A program made the translations under genes and the position numbers. A DNA stretch of 64,000 bases from Cryptomeria japonica. Its lineage: Eukaryota > Streptophyta > Pinopsida > Cupressales > Cupressaceae. The stretch lies in the NCBI RefSeq assembly GCF_030272615.1, contig NC_081406.1:112439783-112503782 (forward strand). The letters are read 5' to 3'. Of this stretch, positions 63,323 through 64,000 are shown piece after piece (within the stretch, counting starts at the first letter, position 1; the number at the start of each line of letters is the position of its first letter). Under the pieces are notes generated by a model. The model ran no database searches. It saw nothing but the letters and a program-made list of their open reading frames with translations, and was not told where the DNA came from.

Positions 63323-64000
63323 GAAACCAAGAGACCTCAAGTATTCTCCAACTACGTTGCATTGATGAGCAATCTCATTGAGTCTGAGCCATGCAATGTT
63401 AAAGAAGCCTTGAACCATCATGCCTGGAAGCTGGCTATGGATGAAGAGTATCAGTCAATCATTAAGAATGATGTTTGGGACATTGTGCCTAGACCCAAAG
63501 GTAAATCTGTTGTTTCCTCTAAATGGTTATTCAAAATTAAACATAATGCTGATGATAGTATTGAAAAATATAAGGCTAGATTTGTAGCTCGTGGTTTTTC
63601 TCAAAAGGAAGGCATAGACTATGAATAAACATTTGCTCATGTTGCTAGATATACCTCTATTAGAACTATAATAGCTATTGCTGCAGCTAGAGGTTGGAAG
63701 CTACATCAAATGGATGTTAAGACTGCCTTCCTTAATGGTGTCATTGAGGAAGAAGTCTATATTGAACAACCTGAGGGTTATGAAATTGAGGATAGAGAAT
63801 CGCATGTGTGCAGATTGAAGAAAGCTCTATATGGCCTCAAACAGGCCCCTCGTGCTTGGTATGAAAGAATTGATAAGTACTTGTTAAGTTTAGGATTTTG
63901 TAAAAATGATGTTGACTCTAACATCTACTTTAAGATATCTAATGATGAAATGCTAATTCTAGTTCTATATGTGGATGATTTATATCTTACTGGTAAAGAT
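63323..64000 (+). pseudogene. Reverse transcriptase of element E, N-terminal part, one stop
   Basis: The copia RT domain begins EALNHHAWKLAMDEEYQSI, with WDIVPRPKGKSVVSSKWLFK and KARFVARGFSQKEGIDYE. A TAA at 63626-63628 stands where an acidic codon is usual. Reading goes on through SIRTIIAIAAARGWKLHQMD, VKTAFLNG and ALYGLKQAPRAWYERIDKYL to LVLYVDDLYLTGKD with the catalytic Y-V-D-D at about 63968-63979. The window ends there. Confidence 0.88.

Larger units (their letters stand above)
60241..64000 (+). mobile_element. Copia-type element E, decayed, cut by window end
   Basis: Order is LTR, Met-tRNA primer site (60830-60842), Gag with knuckle, protease, GAG-pre-integrase, integrase, RT. This is the classical copia order and the only element in the window with RT. 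Two frameshifts and three in-frame stops break the reading. RNase H and the 3' LTR would be to the right of the window. Confidence 0.9.

Overview
The window is eukaryotic nuclear DNA from a plant, and almost all of it is LTR retrotransposon sequence nested in layers. Plant signs are primer-binding sites for initiator Met tRNA (TGGTATCAGAGC) and of the TGGCGCC type, plant-style Ty1/copia and Ty3/gypsy domains, and one exon of a plant-type mitochondrial-carrier-family gene. The very long gypsy LTRs (3.2-5.6 kb) and the density of old nested insertions fit a very large genome, possibly a gymnosperm; that is inference. No complete host gene and no autonomous intact element is visible.

Left part (1-24150). 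Two gypsy LTR fragments (1-127, 128-2155) adjoin a stretch of old unique DNA (2156-5416) holding a minus-strand carrier exon at 3225-3320. A gag-only copia element (C, 5417-22594) follows. Its 5' LTR is split by a 3.4 kb solo gypsy LTR (LTR3, 5439-18282, duplication GGTAT). LTR3 is itself split by another 3.5 kb solo LTR (LTR4, 8017-11516, duplication GTACC) and by a gag-protease gypsy element without reverse transcriptase (A, 11707-17640, duplication AAGGT). A hAT-type MITE with an 8-bp duplication sits in the 3' part of C.

Middle (24151-38510). Copia element K (24156-28410, minus, duplication CATTT) carries gag-protease, and where integrase and RT should be it has an unrelated acidic open frame. 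Then come a probable solo LTR (G, 30407-31399) and a plus-strand copy of the long LTR family D (about 31500-36252). The D copy is interrupted by a 334-bp miniature LTR element whose 135-bp LTRs each contain a tRNA-like sequence with intact A and B boxes (31775-32108) and by a 1.4 kb solo LTR (F, 32746-34133). A gypsy 3' LTR in minus orientation (LTR5) ends this block.

Right part (38511-64000). LTR5 belongs to a minus-strand gypsy element whose integrase reads 56450-56296 and then 39101-38625. The reading is split by a 5.6 kb solo LTR (D2, 39102-56290, duplication GGGTG). D2 contains a second copy of the A family (B, 42666-48227, duplication GAGTT) and element J (49883-55871), which has a 3.25 kb LTR and an unrecognised acidic ORF. 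After a long unassigned stretch, a decayed copia element (E) starts at about 60241 and runs off the window inside RT.

Together the genes describe parasites rather than a pathway. Families A/B, C and K all supply or once supplied Gag, with or without protease, and lack RT. The miniature element codes for nothing. All of these would have depended on enzymes of other elements. The main leads are the tRNA-like miniature element, the two A-family copies sharing one internal pol deletion, the interchangeable short-motif arrays in the U3 of the long LTRs, and a perfect 171-bp palindrome.
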